From contig JAHIPE010000123.1 of NCBI GenBank assembly GCA_018894655.1, positions 1 to 6,263 of the forward strand: a stretch of 6,263 bases of DNA, given 5' to 3'. The position numbers were made by a program, and so were the translations under genes. Shown here piece by piece: positions 5,356-6,263 of this stretch (positions are counted from its first letter, which is position 1; the number at the start of each line of letters is the position of its first letter). The stretch is from Actinomycetota bacterium (GTDB lineage: Bacteria; Actinomycetota; Geothermincolia; Fen-727; Anoxymicrobiaceae). The notes below the pieces were generated by a model. The model worked only from the letters and a program-made list of their open reading frames with translations, made no database searches and was not told the DNA's origin.

Positions 5356-6263
5356 TTGGCGGAACGTTCAAAGGGCAGGTCAAGGTGGCGCGGGGTTATA
5401 GAGGAGTACCGCGAGTTCCTCCCGGTGGACGGGGACACGCCGGTGGTGACGTTGCTGGAGGGGAACACGCCGCTGGTGCACGCGCGGCAACTGTCCGAGA
5501 GGCTCGAGCTTGACGTCTACCTCAAGTATGAGGGGGTAAACCCCACCGGCTCGTTCAAGGACCGGGGCATGACGGTCGCGGTCAGCAAGGCGCTCGAGGA
5601 AAGCGCGAGTGCGGTTATCTGCGCTTCGACAGGGAACACCAGCGCGTCAGCGGCGGCCTACTCGGCGGCCTGTGGCCTGCGGTGCGTGGTGCTGATACCA
5701 AGGGGGGCGATAGCGCTGGGAAAGCTTTCCCAGGCGTTGATGCACGGAGCCCAGGTCATAGCGGTGGACGGCAACTTCGACGACGCGCTCTCGGTGGCCC
5801 GCGAGGTCGCGAGTAGTAACCCGATAGTCCTGGTGAACAGCCTTAACCCGAACCGGATCGAGGGCCAGAAGACCGGGGCTTTCGAGATCTGTAACCGGTT
5901 GGGCCGCGCCCCCGATATCCACGCCATACCGGTGGGGAACGCGGGGAATATCACCGCTTACTGGAAAGGGTACCGCGAGTACCGCGATGCCGGCCGAATC
6001 GACGGCCTTCCCAGGATGCTCGGGTTCCAGGCCGAGGGTGCCGCTCCGATAGTCCGGGGCCACCCGGTAGACAACCCGGAGACGATAGCAACCGCCATAC
6101 GGATAGGGAACCCGGCGTCTTGGAAGGGGGCCACCGCCGCGGCCGACGAATCCGGCGGACGGATAGACATGGTAAGTGACCGGGAGATACTGGATGCCTA
6201 CCATATCCTCGCCGAGAAGGAGGGCCTCTTCGTGGAGCCCGCGTCCGCCGCCTCGGTGGCGGG
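5356..6263 (+). CDS. thrC: threonine synthase, 5' part
   Basis: This PLP enzyme converts O-phosphohomoserine to threonine, the last step of the pathway. The 302 residues in the window include LEGNTPL (34-40), NPTGSFKDRG (62-71) with the PLP lysine K68, ASTGNTSAS (90-98), PVGNAGN (192-198), the probable PLP-phosphate loop, and EPASAAS (294-300). The gene runs off the window; the short threonine synthase class is about 350 aa, so around 50 residues are missing. The start is TTG at 5356: the in-frame TAA at 5353-5355 directly before it rules out anything longer, no ATG or GTG in frame precedes the conserved core, and AAGG (5344-5347) with further purines lies upstream. A short Arg/Ser-rich N-terminus precedes the usual WRGVIEEYREFLP start of the fold. 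It follows hom and is likely co-transcribed; thrB may lie beyond the edge. Confidence 0.95.
   Translation, partial: MAERSKGRSRWRGVIEEYREFLPVDGDTPVVTLLEGNTPLVHARQLSERLELDVYLKYEGVNPTGSFKDRGMTVAVSKALEESASAVICASTGNTSASAAAYSAACGLRCVVLIPRGAIALGKLSQALMHGAQVIAVDGNFDDALSVAREVASSNPIVLVNSLNPNRIEGQKTGAFEICNRLGRAPDIHAIPVGNAGNITAYWKGYREYRDAGRIDGLPRMLGFQAEGAAPIVRGHPVDNPETIATAIRIGNPASWKGATAAADESGGRIDMVSDREILDAYHILAEKEGLFVEPASAASVA

Overview
This window comes from a GC-rich bacterium that also uses ATA and AGG codons freely. A Zincin_2 (DUF2342) metalloprotease, a family concentrated in Actinobacteria and Chloroflexi, a hexulose-phosphate synthase/RraA fusion otherwise best known from archaea, and a stand-alone RsbRD N-terminal domain protein together suggest a deep-branching, perhaps anaerobic or thermophilic, actinobacterial-type lineage. 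That placement is inference; no rRNA or taxonomic marker is present.

Layout. (1) 1-339 (+): the 3' end of a MogA/MoaB-type molybdenum cofactor gene. (2) 336-565: a good sigma70-type promoter overlaps the mog stop codon. Immediately downstream lies a 169-bp MITE-like element with near-perfect terminal inverted repeats and a CTAG at each end. (3) 566-1009 (+): a small stand-alone RsbRD N-terminal-like protein. (4) 1005-1288: a repeat cluster fills the whole gap between two convergent genes and runs into the stop codons at both ends. (5) 3806-1280 (-): a probable two-gene operon, a hexulose-6-phosphate synthase/RraA-like fusion followed 16 nt later by a zinc metalloprotease. (6) 3807-3995: a divergent control region with an extended -10 promoter for the minus-strand operon and a weaker candidate for the plus-strand one. 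(7) 3996-6263 (+): homoserine dehydrogenase with an ACT domain, then threonine synthase cut by the window edge.

How the genes work together. hom and thrC supply two steps of the aspartate-to-threonine pathway; the kinase step between them (thrB) is not in the window and may follow thrC. The HPS-RraA fusion links to formaldehyde or pentose-phosphate metabolism through its first domain. Its partner protease has no known substrate. The most distinctive non-coding signals are the MITE landing just after a -10 box and the two-orientation repeat family packed between convergent stop codons. No complete new defence or mobile system is visible.
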